The notes under the pieces were generated by a model. The model saw only the letters and a list, made by a program, of their open reading frames with translations, was not told the DNA's origin and did no database searches. The translations under genes were made by a program, and so were the position numbers. From Nannocystis sp. (GTDB lineage: Bacteria > Myxococcota_A > Polyangia > Nannocystales > Nannocystaceae): DNA of 40,231 bases. The stretch covers positions 1 through 40,231 of the forward strand of contig NZ_JACCSO010000582.1 of the NCBI RefSeq assembly GCF_013812955.1. Reading direction: 5' to 3'. Shown here piece after piece: positions 9,201 to 16,497 of the stretch (position 1 is the first letter of the stretch; the number at the start of each line of letters is the position of its first letter).

Positions 9201-9314
9201 CAGGCCCGCCACACCGCAGCATCGGCGCCGCGGGCCGAGGCGCTGCGCCTGCGCACGACCACGGTCGCCAGCCTCGACGCCGTGGTCACCAGCCTCGAGA
9301 GCGTCGCGCCATGA
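6198..9314 (+). CDS. Helical-repeat/dynamin-like GTPase fusion (DLP2)
   Basis: A 1038-residue protein. Residues about 50-520 are Ala/Leu-rich helical repeats of TPR type. A dynamin-type GTPase domain follows: P-loop GEFSSGKST (about 560), PTTS switch, DTPGLNALD (about 651) and NKVD (about 709), then a helical stalk to the C-terminus. No convincing transmembrane segment is seen, unlike DLP1; an amphipathic stretch near residue 20 (GSALGGWAKRVGTLIGEVAG) could touch membrane. The start codon overlaps the DLP1 stop and its own stop overlaps rnhB, so the three are translationally coupled. I infer that DLP1 and DLP2 work as a pair, with the repeats recruiting a partner. Target membrane and trigger are unknown. 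Confidence 0.9.
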   Translation: MTNGSDDRKDDPPAPATTLRSVGSALGGWAKRVGTLIGEVAGPQQPEEVMRALTEARDLRLAGKFSAAHTRLQDPLKARPNDPSLLLSLALTLVQQALVEPARADVLHAFAQGLGKRAERNPAVLLVEATQSLLRREFDPSLDALRRVRKPVDDMVGGLQPETRFVFHLLITLAHARRGRHERAQLELHKTRARLPEGTRGPLRQLLLAEGAQISLATESLDEAIAWLGSEAEPAPGDTDDAAARTARAYLALALAAKGDRLGAEAALARVAPDDPTWDELRVRIGLCLGTGPESQPELTRDLALRHLQRNPDEPGRKRLWALAEAATWPSSGTLAPLPARTACLEALLDAARTAPPDLVEPSLQELAHLSLRADLLPDSVVTAIRKQLQHHGATAPEELRLVHARKRLQDHDEQASDDFLPGPPPRFRAQADLGGPHGPDEVSPLRDAGLRLGVLRSQRALASAELCLQRDLPEPAQEYLVEVLTEFPEHSHARALLIQLARPVDSNRLEDLLTAATGLLAAIPGRILGVPLGGVQEALTGVIAARERLARPLTIAIMGEFSSGKSTFINALLGEAVAPMGVLPTTSTINLFRRGPSGSARVHYRDGSIGTVARDEVHTFLQHLDDLEASRIRHMEIERTGPRLGEAAVVDTPGLNALDAFHERVTREFVEEADAIIWIFSATRGGAASEGSALKSLCADGRQVLGVLNKVDTLEPEERAELVAYLQDQFGALLLDVIPVCASAALELRTQHPSFARSPDESNAPAIPAGLDHDHDSAPAADPFIAVEDALERHFFERARELKRALTARRLADAMARARAAVLATATALDAKADAAAIGDASDPAQLEFRLVNFADAIYGQILGLDDVLTRECLSLGILRPGAAPARAFLAPQDATYLSAVLRDSMLRALQTSLTDLTQTPGAEALGDVLTGRLVPWAQGFLDSLDSSGFVASLVQEHGPAVAKGEGALRERYRVALQPVAASWRKFVRGLFRHIREAHRQARHTAASAPRAEALRLRTTTVASLDAVVTSLESVAP
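8898..8915. repeat. Mini-palindrome, CTGTCC/GGACAG family
   Basis: GCTGTCC and GGACAGC form a 7-bp stem with a 4-nt loop, inside the DLP2 coding sequence. Near-identical palindromes recur in the window (see findings). Confidence 0.55.
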
Positions 9315-9982
9315 AGGACCACGTCTACGGCGTCGACGAAGCCGGCCGCGGCCCGGTCCTCGGACCGATGGCGCTCGCGGTGGTCGTGCTCGACCGCAAG
9401 TCGACGCGCGCGCTCACCAAGCTCGGCGTCCAGGACAGCAAGCGCTTCGGCGCCGGTCCCAGGGCGCAGGAGCAGCGCGCCGCCCTCACCGCGCAGATCC
9501 ACAAGCACGCGATCGCCTGGACCTGCGAGCTCGTGTCCGTCGAGATCATCGACGAGCACACCTTCCGCGGCCAGCTCAACCGCCTCGAGCAAGACGTCGC
9601 CTTGCAGCTGCTGCGCCGACTCGGCGCCTCGCTCGAGGCCGCGATCATCTGCGACGGCGCCAACCTGTTTCGCCCGCTGCAGCAACACTACCCCCGGCTA
9701 CAGGCCGTGAACGACGGCGAGTCCCACCACGTCGCCGTCGCCGCCGCCTCGATCATCGCCAAGCACGCCCGCGACACCGCCTTCGCCGAGATCTGCAGCC
9801 GCTACGAGCCGGAGTTCGGCCCCGTCGCCGGCGGCGGTTATGCCAACGCCGCCACCCGCCGCTTCCTCACCGCCTACGCCGCGGCCCGCGGCGGCCTGCC
9901 ACCCGAGGCCCGCAAGAGCTGGGGCGCCGAGAAGCTCCCAACACGGCCCGCGACCACCCAGCTCTCCCTCGCCGAGCTCTGA
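9311..9982 (+). CDS. rnhB: Ribonuclease HII
   Basis: A 223-residue RNase HII, which nicks RNA in RNA/DNA hybrids and removes misincorporated ribonucleotides. The catalytic DEDD set is visible: VDEAGRG (Asp9, Glu10), ICDGAN and the Asp of AKHARDTAF. Motifs are divergent: GPVLGPM for the common GPLAGPV, and the strand before AAASIIAK reads NDGESHHVAV instead of KGDAxSxxIA. The C-terminal tail contains the PxHR-like region only weakly. The ATG overlaps the stop of DLP2 (ATGA), so it is the last gene of the dynamin operon; the link may be regulatory rather than functional. Confidence 0.88.
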   Translation: MKDHVYGVDEAGRGPVLGPMALAVVVLDRKSTRALTKLGVQDSKRFGAGPRAQEQRAALTAQIHKHAIAWTCELVSVEIIDEHTFRGQLNRLEQDVALQLLRRLGASLEAAIICDGANLFRPLQQHYPRLQAVNDGESHHVAVAAASIIAKHARDTAFAEICSRYEPEFGPVAGGGYANAATRRFLTAYAAARGGLPPEARKSWGAEKLPTRPATTQLSLAEL

Positions 9983-9993
9983 GTTCTGAGAAC

Positions 9994-10009
9994 CTGTCCA
10001 CAAAGACAG
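9994..10009. repeat. Mini-palindrome, CTGTCC/GGACAG family
   Basis: CTGTC-CACAAA-GACAG just after rnhB; a weaker relative lies at 10069-10082. Could contribute to ending rnhB transcription, though no T-tract follows. Confidence 0.4.
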
Positions 10010-10144
10010 CCCAAAGATCCCGGACCGCGCTCACCCAACTCGCGCGCCGGAGTCGAGGGCACACAGCCTGTCCTCAGAGACATCTCCGAGGTCCCGGACC
10101 CGCGTGGTCGCGCCTGCCCTCTTTCTCTTTCTTAAAGAAGGGGC

Positions 10145-10861
10145 TCACTCCTTATTAAAATCCGCGAGCTCGGTGCGCAGCTTGTCGAGCGCGTAGCGCA
10201 TGCGACTCTTCACCGTGTTCTCCGGCGCGCCGACGATCTCCCCGATCTCCTTGAACGACAGCCCGCTGACCTGTCGCATCAGGAACACCTCGCGCTGGTC
10301 GTCGGGCAGCCCGTCGATCGCTGCGGCGATGCGCTCGCGGATCTGCGGCGCTGCGGCGGCGTCGTCGGTCGCCACCTGGTCGGCCGCGACCGTGTCGAGC
10401 ATCACCGGGCCGTCTTCACCGCCCGAGCCGCGCCGCGGCGCGTCCAGCGACACCGTGCGGCGAAACTTGGCCCGCCGACTCTCATCGACGCACAGGTTGC
10501 GGGCGATCGTGTACACCCAGGTCGTGAACTTCGCCGTCTGCTCGTAGCGCTGCTTCGACCGCACCACCCGCAGAAACACCTCCTGCAACATCTCCTCCGC
10601 GCGGCTGCGATTTTGCACGCTGCGCAGCAAGAAGTTGAACAGTCCGCGGCGGTGCCTGACCACGAGCACATCGAAGGCGCGCGCCTCGCCCTCACGAAAG
10701 CTCACCATCAGAGCCTCGTCGGCCCGCGTCTCCTGCAATGCGCCGGATGTACCGGTTGCACCGGCGGACGCCGGACCAGATGCGGATGGGCCGGATGGGG
10801 GGCCAGTGCTGTGGACTTCGTCCATGCCGTCGAAGCTGGGGCGGTGAAAGTGTGCGCCCAT
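10145..10861 (-). CDS. ECF-type RNA polymerase sigma factor
   Basis: A 238-residue group 4 sigma factor if started at the ATG at 10861; ATG 10825 is an alternative. Region 2 (FNFLLRSVQNRSRAEEMLQEVFLRVVRS, then FTTWVYTIARNLCVDESRR) and region 4 (LPDDQREVFLMRQVSGLSFKEIGEIVGAPENTVKSRMRYAL) are complete and typical. The first 55 or so residues are a Gly/Ser/Pro/Ala-rich extension absent from most ECF factors. AGGG about 8 nt before 10861 supports that start. No anti-sigma gene is adjacent, so control must come from elsewhere or from the extension. mutM ends 98 bp upstream, in the same direction. Target genes unknown. Confidence 0.88.
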   Translation of the reverse strand: MGAHFHRPSFDGMDEVHSTGPPSGPSASGPASAGATGTSGALQETRADEALMVSFREGEARAFDVLVVRHRRGLFNFLLRSVQNRSRAEEMLQEVFLRVVRSKQRYEQTAKFTTWVYTIARNLCVDESRRAKFRRTVSLDAPRRGSGGEDGPVMLDTVAADQVATDDAAAAPQIRERIAAAIDGLPDDQREVFLMRQVSGLSFKEIGEIVGAPENTVKSRMRYALDKLRTELADFNKE

Positions 10862-10958
10862 GCCCGAATCCCTGGCAAGCGGTCTGTTCGCGCGCCGGGG
10901 ATCGCCGCTGCGAGGCCCCGGATGGCCTTCGTGGCCCCGGCACTGCCCGCGCCGGCCC

Positions 10959-11822
10959 TCAGCGCAGCAGTCGGGTGCGCGGTCGCGGCTGGTCTTTGGG
11001 ACAGAAGGCCCCGCTACGCCCGCCCGACACGAAGCCCGCCAGCGGCGCACCGCAGCGCGGACAGGGTTCGCCGGCCCGGCCATAGACCTTGAGATCGTCC
11101 TGATTGCGACCGACCTCGCCGACGACGTTTCTGAAGTCTTTCAAGGTCGTGCCGCCGTTCTCGATCCCCTGGCGCAGCACGGTGACCACGGCGACGGCGA
11201 GTCGGTCCCAGGCGCTTCGATGCAAGCGACGGGCCTCGAGCTGCGGGTGGATCCCCGCGAGGAACAGGGCCTCGACCGCATAAATATTTCCGAGTCCGGC
11301 GACCGCCGACTGGTCGAGCAATGCGTCCCGGATCGGCCTGGAAGATCCCCCGAGCGCCTGCTCGAGCACGGCCCCCGAGAACCCGGTCTCGAGTGGTTCT
11401 GGCCCGAGCTCGGCGATCGGCGGCGTCGCATACAGTTGATCCAACGGTCCGGCTCGCAGCCCGCCGAAGCGGCGCGGATCGACCAGTCGCAGCTCACGGC
11501 CGTCCGCGAAGCCCAGCGCCAGGTGGGTATGCAACACCCGCGCTTGCTCGGCCGAGGCGATGCCGCAGCGTCCGCTCATCCCGAGGTGGATCACCAGCCC
11601 GAGCGCCGCCCCATCTTCACCCGTGAACGACCACAGGATGTACTTTCCGCGGCGTCCGACTTCACCCGGCATCGCCCCCTGCAGACAGCCGAGGTTCTCC
11701 TCCGCCCAGTGCTTGCCGATGCGCAGCCGCGCCGGACTGCGCCACAGTGAACGGACCGGCGTCCGCAGCTGCGCGGCGACCAGGCCGCGGCGCACGGATT
11801 CGACTTCAGGGAGCTCCGGCAC
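10959..11822 (-). CDS. mutM: Formamidopyrimidine-DNA glycosylase with altered zinc finger
   Basis: A 287-residue Fpg/MutM, which excises oxidised purines such as 8-oxoguanine and cleaves the abasic site. The start MPELPEVE provides the catalytic N-terminal Pro and Glu; Lys in GRRGKYIL and the helix-two-turn-helix region (DQSAVAGLGNIYAVEALF) are present. The C-terminal zinc finger reads CPRC, then 16 residues, then CPKD: the fourth Cys is Asp (about 10985-10995). Expected chemistry needs the first three domains, but DNA binding by the finger may be weakened. The gene overlaps the end of rsmA by 17 bp, so the two are co-transcribed with tsaD. Confidence 0.93.
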   Translation of the reverse strand: MPELPEVESVRRGLVAAQLRTPVRSLWRSPARLRIGKHWAEENLGCLQGAMPGEVGRRGKYILWSFTGEDGAALGLVIHLGMSGRCGIASAEQARVLHTHLALGFADGRELRLVDPRRFGGLRAGPLDQLYATPPIAELGPEPLETGFSGAVLEQALGGSSRPIRDALLDQSAVAGLGNIYAVEALFLAGIHPQLEARRLHRSAWDRLAVAVVTVLRQGIENGGTTLKDFRNVVGEVGRNQDDLKVYGRAGEPCPRCGAPLAGFVSGGRSGAFCPKDQPRPRTRLLR

Positions 11823-12678
11823 CGTCGTCTCCCTGACCGACGGCGTCGGCCTCGGCCTCGCGCGCGCGCTGCAGCGCGGCGAACTCCTCGGGGCCGAGCC
11901 GCTCGGGCCGAATATTCGGGTCGATCCCGGCCGCGATACACCAGCGCAGCGCCGCCTCGCGACTGTCCAGCGAGGACAGCGCGTTGCTGAGCATCTTGCG
12001 CCGCTGCTGGAACGCCGCCCGCACCAGCAGCCGATAGCCCTCGTCGTCGCGCACCACCCCGCGGACCTGGGCGCGCGGATCGAGGCGGATCACCGTGGAG
12101 TCGACGCGCGGCGGCGGCAAAAAACATCCACGATTCGCCGAGCACACCCGGGAGATCGCCCGCACGCGCGACAGCACCGCCGTGACGCCGCCGTACTCGC
12201 GCGAGCCCGGCGGTGAGCACAGCCGATCCGCGACTTCCTTCTGAACCATCACCACCCATGGCCCGGTGATCGCGTGGTGATCCAGCAGCTTGAACAGCAG
12301 CGGCCCCGTCAACTGATACGGAAGATTCCCGACGATCGCCGGCGGCTGCGACTGCCCCGTCGCCGCGCTCGCATAGTCGAAGCGCACCGCATCGGCCTCG
12401 TGCAGCACGAAGTTCGGGCGGTCCCCGAGCTCCGCGCGCAGCACCGTGCACAGGTCGCGATCACGCTCGATCGCCCACACCTCGGCGCCCGTCCCCAGCA
12501 GCCGGTCCGTCATCGTCCCGAGGCCGGCACCGATCTCGACCACGCGCATCCCGGGCTTTGCGCCCGAGGCGCGCACGATCGCGTCGTGCACCTCGATCGC
12601 GTGCAAGAAATTTTGCCCCCAGCTGTGCCGCGCGTGCAGCCCGTGGCGGCGCAGCAGCTGGCCTGGCGCGTCGATCAT
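11806..12678 (-). CDS. rsmA: 16S rRNA dimethyladenosine transferase (KsgA/RsmA)
   Basis: A 290-residue methyltransferase that dimethylates two adjacent adenosines in helix 45 of 16S rRNA during 30S maturation. The SAM-binding motif VVEIGAGLGTMTDRLL and the catalytic NLPY (IVGNLPYQLTGPLLF) are intact, as is the C-terminal domain (RRKMLSNALSSL). The ATG at 12678 is chosen because GAGGAG lies 6 nt before it; an ATG at 12714 in the same frame would overlap tsaD and has no such site. It sits 25 bp after tsaD and overlaps mutM, forming a tsaD-rsmA-mutM operon of translation and repair genes. Confidence 0.94.
   Translation of the reverse strand: MIDAPGQLLRRHGLHARHSWGQNFLHAIEVHDAIVRASGAKPGMRVVEIGAGLGTMTDRLLGTGAEVWAIERDRDLCTVLRAELGDRPNFVLHEADAVRFDYASAATGQSQPPAIVGNLPYQLTGPLLFKLLDHHAITGPWVVMVQKEVADRLCSPPGSREYGGVTAVLSRVRAISRVCSANRGCFLPPPRVDSTVIRLDPRAQVRGVVRDDEGYRLLVRAAFQQRRKMLSNALSSLDSREAALRWCIAAGIDPNIRPERLGPEEFAALQRAREAEADAVGQGDDGAGAP
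11963..11979. repeat. Mini-palindrome, CTGTCC/GGACAG family
   Basis: CTGTCC-AGCGA-GGACAG within rsmA, at the codons for SLDS. Coding constraint could explain it, so it counts as a weaker family member. Confidence 0.35.
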
Positions 12679-12703
12679 CTGTACTCCTCGCGGCGAACCC
12701 GGA

Positions 12704-13744
12704 TCATGCGGCACCCTGTGCGCCGTCGATCGCCCGGCTCGCGAACACTTGCACCTTCGGGGTCAACCCGGCCTGCATGCGCAGCGCCGCGGCGGCCCCG
12801 ATCATCGCCGCATTGTCGCCGCAGTAGCGCAGCGCCGGCGTCCACAACTCGAAGCCATCGCTCGCCGCGGCGGCCGCGAGCGCGTCACGCAGCCCACGAT
12901 TGGCCGACACACCGCCGACCACCGTCATCGCCGTGCAGCCGAATTTGCGACGTGCCGCGCGGGCCTTCGCGACCAGCACCTCGATCACGGCCGCCTGGAA
13001 CGACGCGCACAGGTCGGCGAGCGCCGCCCGCGAGTCCGGCTGTCCGTGGCGTTCGACGTGCACGGACACGGCCGTCTTGAGGCCCGAAAACGAGAACTCG
13101 AAGCGCTCGCGATCGGCCAGCATCGCCCGCGGAAAGTGGATCGCTTTCGGGTCGCCCTCGGCCGCGAGCGCATCGATGACGGGCCCGCCGGGATAACCGA
13201 GACCGAGCAGTTTGGCGACCTTATCGAAAGCCTCACCCGCCGCGTCGTCGCGCGTCGACCCGAGCACTCGATAATTTCCCAGCCCCGAGACCAGCACCAA
13301 TTCGCTGTGTCCACCGGAGACCGAGAGCGCCAGGTGCGGCGCGAAGCGACGTGCGGGCCGCTCCGCATCTCCGAGGAACGGAGACATCAGGTGCCCTTCC
13401 ATGTGGTGGATCCCGTACAGCGGCAGCCCCGTGGCGAGCGCCAATCCGTGTGCCAGTTGAACGCCGACCAGCAGCGCGCCGACCAGTCCGGGGCCCTCGG
13501 TCACGGCCAGCCCGTCGAGATCTTCGAGCCCGATGTTCGCGCTCGCCATCGCCTCCTGCAGCACGGGCACCGCCGCGGTCAGGTGGTGTCGACTTGCGAG
13601 CTCCGGCACGACCCCGCCGAACTTCGCGTGCACTGCCACCTGCGAGGCGATCACGCTGGTGTGCACATACAAGCCTTCGACGACGGCGCAGGCCGTCTCG
13701 TCGCACGACGACTCGATGGCGAGGATCTTCGGGCCGTGACGCAT
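12704..13744 (-). CDS. tsaD: tRNA N6-threonylcarbamoyladenosine synthase subunit TsaD
   Basis: A 346-residue ASKHA-fold protein that transfers the threonylcarbamoyl group to A37 of ANN-decoding tRNAs, in complex with TsaB and TsaE (not in this window). It opens with ILAIESSCDETACAVV, carries the metal-binding HHMEGH, the GGHSELVLV phosphate loop and the C-terminal CGDNAAMIGAAAAL. Length matches the family. No strong Shine-Dalgarno precedes the ATG at 13744. First gene of the tsaD-rsmA-mutM operon. A perfect 8-bp inverted repeat, TGTCCGTG/CACGGACA with a 12-nt loop, lies inside it at 13041-13068. Confidence 0.95.
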   Translation of the reverse strand: MRHGPKILAIESSCDETACAVVEGLYVHTSVIASQVAVHAKFGGVVPELASRHHLTAAVPVLQEAMASANIGLEDLDGLAVTEGPGLVGALLVGVQLAHGLALATGLPLYGIHHMEGHLMSPFLGDAERPARRFAPHLALSVSGGHSELVLVSGLGNYRVLGSTRDDAAGEAFDKVAKLLGLGYPGGPVIDALAAEGDPKAIHFPRAMLADRERFEFSFSGLKTAVSVHVERHGQPDSRAALADLCASFQAAVIEVLVAKARAARRKFGCTAMTVVGGVSANRGLRDALAAAAASDGFELWTPALRYCGDNAAMIGAAAALRMQAGLTPKVQVFASRAIDGAQGAA

Positions 13745-13825
13745 CGCAGTTCGGACCGTCAGCGGCCCAGCGTGGGGTAGCGCGCTTTCGCGGCGAGTTC
13801 AAGCGCCCGCCGGTTCAAGCGCCAG

Positions 13826-16162
13826 CTACTCACCGCGAAGGGTCTTGATCTGCAGGCGGATGCTCCCGGCGTAGCGAGATTTGGGGTCGAGCTCGAGGAA
13901 GCGCTCGTACGCGGCGATCGCGGCCACCCCGGCGCCGCGCTCCTGCTCGATCACCCCGAGCGCCATATAGGCCTCCACCAGCCCCGGATCACTCGTCAAC
14001 GCCAGATCCACCGCTTGCTTCGCCAGATCCAGCTCGCCCAGCTCGAGCAGCACGTTGGCCCGCAGCAGCCGCGCCGGCGCATGATTCGGCGCGGCCCGCA
14101 GCACCTCGTCCACCGCCACCAGCGCCTCCGGCAGCCGACTCGCCCGATGCAACTTCGCCGCGCGCTCGAGCGGAACCCTCAACGCCGTGAGATCGACCTC
14201 CGCCGGCTCCTCCAGTGTCGGCGCCGGCACCTCGGGCGCCGTCGCATCGACAGGCACCGGCACGGGGACCGGCGCCGGGAGCTCCGGCGGGACCCGATCC
14301 TCGCCACGCTTCGTGGTCACCTCGTCGTGCTTCGGCGCCGCGGGAGGCATCGCCTTGGGGGTCGACGGCGGGCGAGGAGTGGCGGCGCCCGACATCTTCA
14401 CCGCGACGAGCGCGACCGCCGAGAGCGCCGCCAGTGTCCCCCACAAACCCCAGTTCGACCGCGGCTTGGAGATCGGCTCGGGCTCCGCGGCGGGGATCAC
14501 AGGCGCCGGCGCCGGCTTGAGCGACGCGACCAGGGCGCTGAGTCGGCCCATGTCGTCCGAGCTCTCCTCGAGCAGTTGCGGCGAGACATCCTTGAGCCAG
14601 CTGGTCGAGGCCGTCGCGCGTGACGCCTCGGCGGGTCGTGACTCGTTCGCGGCCGCGGTCACGGCCGAGTTCGCGGCCACGTGCACCGCCGAATTCGCGG
14701 CCGCGCCGATCCGCGAAGACTGCGAACGAACGACGATGGACGTCGACGGCGAGTGGGTGCGAGCGTCGGGAACACCATCACCACGGGCGGACTGGAGCTC
14801 GCCGAAGGCCTCGGCGCGGGCGGTGCCCATCGGCACGGCGATGCAGCCGTCGATCGCCTCGAGGCGTTGCACGGTGAGGCCCTCGAGGATCGCGCTCGGC
14901 GGCGCCTTATCGGTGATGCGCTGCCGGGGCGTGGTCGGCTGGAGCACGCGGTCATCCTCCGACTCCGCCGGCAGCTCACGCACGTCCTCGGGGATGCCAC
15001 CCACCAGCACGTCGTCATGATCTGCGTTCGCGCTGAGATTGGGGAATGGCAACGGAAAGGCCGGCAGCGGCGGGAGGTCGGCCGCCGTCGCCACCGGCAC
15101 CACCGTCTCGACCGGGCCCGCCGGCAGCGGTGGAACTCCGGCGCGGGTCACTGCCGGGTCCCAGGTCTCGGCCGTGCGGGGATCGGGTGTGAGCGGCTCG
15201 ACGAGCTCGTCTTCCCCGCTGCCGAGCTCATCCGTCAGCAGGCCCTCGAAGTACAGACCACCGATCATCTGCAACACCTCGAGGTCATCGACCCCGGCGT
15301 CGTCGATGATCGCGATGATCGTGCGCCGGCCATCGAAGCGCCGCAGCAACGCCGCCTCGGCGGACGGCAGCGGCTCCGAACGGACCGCGAGCAGGCGCTC
15401 GTCCAGGGTCAAGATGTGGTCGAGCGGCGGCAGGCCCTCGAGCAGCCGGACCCACTCGTCGACCCGCCGCATGCCTTCCATCAACAGCGTCTGGGTCGCA
15501 TCCTCGATCACGCTGGTGCGGCTGATCGTCCGGAACTCGACCTCGAAGGTCCCCTCGCTGATCCCCAGCAGCCGGTACACCGCCGCCGCTGCCTGCAGAC
15601 GACCCATCTGCGCGTCGATCACCTTGCCGTCGCGAAACCACACGGTGGCATTGCCGAGGTCGGTCTCGAGCTCGATCGTCCCGCTCTTGCGCGAGATCTC
15701 GATCGTCTGCAGCAGGTCGACGATCGCCATGTCGGCGAGCTGTCCGCTGAACTTGGTGCGCGCGTCCTTGCGGCCGATCCGCTCCTGCTGCTTGCGCTGC
15801 AGCAGCATCTTCACCCGCGTCATCACCTCTTTCACGTAGATCGGCTTGGTGAGGTAGTCCTCGACCCCGAGCTCGAGCCCACGGACTTTGTCTTCCAGCT
15901 CGCCTGCGCTGGTCAGAAAGATGAAGGGGATCGCAGCCCAGCGCGGGTCCTGTTTGACCGAGCGACAGAACTCGAAGCCATCACCACCACGCAGCTGCGT
16001 GTCGGAGATGATCAGATCCGGCTCGGCGTGCTCGAGGTACTGCAGCCCCTGCTCGGCGCTTCCGGCGGTCGTGATGCTGAAGCCCGCCTTGCGCAGGCTG
16101 ACCTCCAGCACCCGCAGATTTCGGGCATATCCGTCGACGAGCAGCAGGTTCTGGCGAGCCAT
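13826..16162 (-). CDS. Response regulator with PATAN (DUF4388) domain, membrane segment and C-terminal TPR
   Basis: A 778-residue hybrid. Residues 5-120 are a receiver domain with phosphoacceptor Asp54 (IISDTQ), Thr84 and Lys106 (YLTKP). The acidic pair is reduced to Asp10-Gly11. Residues about 130-240 match the PATAN/DUF4388 domain ([28 protein letters not shown]). A long disordered region with Ala/Asn/Ser repeats follows. A single transmembrane helix at about 570-590 ([20 protein letters not shown]) comes next, then a Pro/Val linker and TPRs. The N-terminus would be cytoplasmic and the TPRs periplasmic, so it may carry a phosphorylation signal across the membrane. No histidine kinase is adjacent. 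The start [11 protein letters not shown] is chosen because it begins the receiver fold; longer starts lack support. Confidence 0.88.
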   Translation of the reverse strand: MARQNLLLVDGYARNLRVLEVSLRKAGFSITTAGSAEQGLQYLEHAEPDLIISDTQLRGGDGFEFCRSVKQDPRWAAIPFIFLTSAGELEDKVRGLELGVEDYLTKPIYVKEVMTRVKMLLQRKQQERIGRKDARTKFSGQLADMAIVDLLQTIEISRKSGTIELETDLGNATVWFRDGKVIDAQMGRLQAAAAVYRLLGISEGTFEVEFRTISRTSVIEDATQTLLMEGMRRVDEWVRLLEGLPPLDHILTLDERLLAVRSEPLPSAEAALLRRFDGRRTIIAIIDDAGVDDLEVLQMIGGLYFEGLLTDELGSGEDELVEPLTPDPRTAETWDPAVTRAGVPPLPAGPVETVVPVATAADLPPLPAFPLPFPNLSANADHDDVLVGGIPEDVRELPAESEDDRVLQPTTPRQRITDKAPPSAILEGLTVQRLEAIDGCIAVPMGTARAEAFGELQSARGDGVPDARTHSPSTSIVVRSQSSRIGAAANSAVHVAANSAVTAAANESRPAEASRATASTSWLKDVSPQLLEESSDDMGRLSALVASLKPAPAPVIPAAEPEPISKPRSNWGLWGTLAALSAVALVAVKMSGAATPRPPSTPKAMPPAAPKHDEVTTKRGEDRVPPELPAPVPVPVPVDATAPEVPAPTLEEPAEVDLTALRVPLERAAKLHRASRLPEALVAVDEVLRAAPNHAPARLLRANVLLELGELDLAKQAVDLALTSDPGLVEAYMALGVIEQERGAGVAAIAAYERFLELDPKSRYAGSIRLQIKTLRGE

Positions 16163-16262
16163 GGTCCCGTCCCCTACCGACCCCGGCCGGCCAGGCCGGC
16201 GAACGCCCGTACCACGCGTCTTCGGCCTGATGGGATCACGATTGAGCGCACCCTGTCCGCCC

Positions 16263-16292
16263 ACGATAGCAACCGCCGAGGCCCGATCGCAA
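16263..16292 (-). promoter_or_regulatory. Predicted promoter of the REC-PATAN-TPR gene
   Basis: On the minus strand TTGCGA (16287-16292), 18 bp, then TATCGT (16263-16268) preceded by TGC, an extended -10. The leader to the ATG at 16162 would be about 94 nt. Confidence 0.5.
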
Positions 16293-16355
16293 GCCAACGG
16301 ATCTGCATCCTGTGGGCGCAAAAGTGCCCCTCCGTGCCCGATCCGGGGAGATGAC

Positions 16356-16371
16356 ATGTCCCAAAGGACAT
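16356..16371. repeat. Mini-palindrome ATGTCC-CAAA-GGACAT
   Basis: Perfect 6-bp stem with a CAAA loop in the divergent region. It belongs with the CTGTCC/GGACAG set, but its location also fits an operator. Confidence 0.5.
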
Positions 16372-16482
16372 ATCACGGGAGCGCGCCGAAGTCCCGTCCC
16401 ATCCTTTAAATACCCCGGTGTCACCCGCGACGCGGCCCGGTCGCCGCGATCCGCCGATCTTCCAGGTTGCGGCGCGCCCATC

Positions 16483-16491
16483 TGCTAGGTT
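16483..16491 (+). promoter_or_regulatory. Extended -10 element of the rhomboid gene (leaderless)
   Basis: TGCTAGGTT, fitting TG-n-TAnnnT, ends 6 nt before the GTG at 16498. Transcription would begin at or next to the start codon. Confidence 0.45.
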
Positions 16492-16497
16492 GCGCCG

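Larger units (their letters stand above)
16163..16497. other. Divergent intergenic region between the REC-PATAN-TPR and rhomboid genes
   Basis: This 335-bp gap has promoter-like elements for both flanking genes (16263-16292 minus, 16483-16491 plus) and a perfect 6-bp inverted repeat at 16356-16371. No small gene could be supported; the reading frames here are only extensions of the neighbours. Confidence 0.55.

Noticed and set aside
10862-11083. N-terminal extension of the ECF sigma frame
   Set aside because: It would overlap mutM by over 120 bp and has no homology-like features; starts at 10861 or 10825 fit better.
16163-16357. 65-residue extension of the REC-PATAN protein
   Set aside because: It runs through the predicted promoter and precedes the receiver fold, which begins at MARQ.
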